From an uncultured Cyclobacteriaceae bacterium (GTDB lineage Bacteria; Bacteroidota; Bacteroidia; Cytophagales; Cyclobacteriaceae), in NCBI GenBank assembly GCA_937146645.1, contig CAKZRQ010000012.1, forward strand, positions 62,001 to 126,000: DNA of 64,000 nucleotides, read 5' to 3'. Positions 63,949 through 64,000 of the stretch are shown piece by piece (the stretch's first letter is position 1; the number at the start of each line of letters is the position of its first letter). The notes beneath the pieces were generated by a model. It made no database searches and was not told where the DNA came from. It was given only the letters and a program-made list of their open reading frames with translations. The translations under genes and the position numbers were made by a program.

Positions 63949-64000
63949 TTAATGCTTAAAGTGTCTAACTCCTGTCATGACCATGCTCATTCCATTGTCA
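63949..64000 (-). CDS. partial CDS, 3' end only (cut by the window)
   Basis: Reading left from the window edge on the minus strand, one open frame gives DNGMSMVMTGVRHFKH and then a TAA at 63949-63951. A terminator hairpin lies just downstream at 63897-63928, which supports this being a true gene end. I cannot name the protein from 16 residues. The gene precedes cysS on the same strand, but the terminator argues for a separate transcript. Confidence 0.45.
   Translation of the reverse strand, partial: DNGMSMVMTGVRHFKH

Noticed and set aside
1..64000. tRNA, rRNA, transposase, phage or CRISPR content
   Set aside because: No TPsiC-like stem-loop sets, rRNA core sequences, transposase motifs or regularly spaced repeats were found by eye; a covariance or repeat search could still reveal weak ones.

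Overview
The window reads as chromosome from a Bacteroidota bacterium, most likely a marine Cytophagales of the Cyclobacteriaceae/Algoriphagus type. This is inference. Many predicted lipoproteins have the lipobox Cys soon after a short signal peptide, often ending in a serine-cysteine pair. Shine-Dalgarno sites are scarce, one promoter matches the Bacteroidota pattern TTG-N19-TAnnTTTG, and the content (sulfatases, sodium/solute symporters, DUF2911, DUF4432, NIPSNAP, TMEM220-like, galK, LytTR and AraC regulators) is typical of these marine polysaccharide users. I see no rRNA, tRNA, CRISPR, transposase or phage gene.

Layout. 0-2.3 kb: an acetyltransferase bracketed by palindromes, an unknown protein and a small outer-membrane-type protein. 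2.3-16.5 kb: mostly secreted or lipid-anchored enzymes (S41 peptidase, agmatine deiminase-like lipoprotein, two thioredoxin-fold proteins, a large Asp-box propeller protein, alpha/beta hydrolase, ChaN/EreA-like lipoprotein), a membrane-anchored XRE regulator with three 11-bp repeats upstream, and a prolyl-aminopeptidase-like gene broken by one in-frame stop. 16.6-21.1 kb: a probable operon of a cPLA2-type phospholipase, a YiiX-like permuted papain enzyme and a 7TMR-DISM adenylate cyclase. 21.8-26.5 kb: a sugar cluster (DUF4432 epimerase-like, mannose-6-phosphate-isomerase-like cupin, xylose-isomerase-like TIM barrel, Gfo/Idh/MocA dehydrogenase), with two REP-like repeats in opposite orientation around the TIM-barrel gene. 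26.6-31.5 kb: a lipoprotein, a LytTR regulator, an outer-membrane-type protein, a serine hydrolase, hemolysin III and DUF2911.

32-43.5 kb: sulfated deoxysugar use. Two sulfatases flank a GntR regulator and an SMP-30 lactonase. Then come a candidate non-coding RNA with a strong terminator, a small ORF between two ~143-bp direct repeats, and a rhamnulose/fuculose pathway (aldolase/dehydrogenase fusion, FGGY kinase, FMN L-lactate dehydrogenase). 43.5-45.1 kb: a MerC-domain gene with a promoter and Zur-like palindrome, then a SnoaL-HxlR operon with paired operators. 46.4-50.9 kb: an AraC regulator divergent from a PhyH dioxygenase, an SDR and a sodium/solute symporter, which looks like a catabolic unit for an unidentified substrate. 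50.9-55.5 kb: beta-lactamase-fold protein, MscS channel, TMEM220-like and NIPSNAP proteins. 55.5-63.8 kb: a minus-strand run of cysS, an M28 peptidase, a LacI regulator, galK and a large ThuA/sugar-dehydrogenase/PKD/cytochrome c/CBM lipoprotein.

Most interesting for follow-up: the phospholipase/papain-like/adenylate cyclase operon, the two uncharacterised catabolic clusters (21.8-26.5 and 46.4-50.9 kb), the ncRNA candidate at 37.5-37.9 kb, the repeat-flanked small ORF at 38.1-38.4 kb, and the regulatory sites upstream of the MerC, HxlR and XRE genes.
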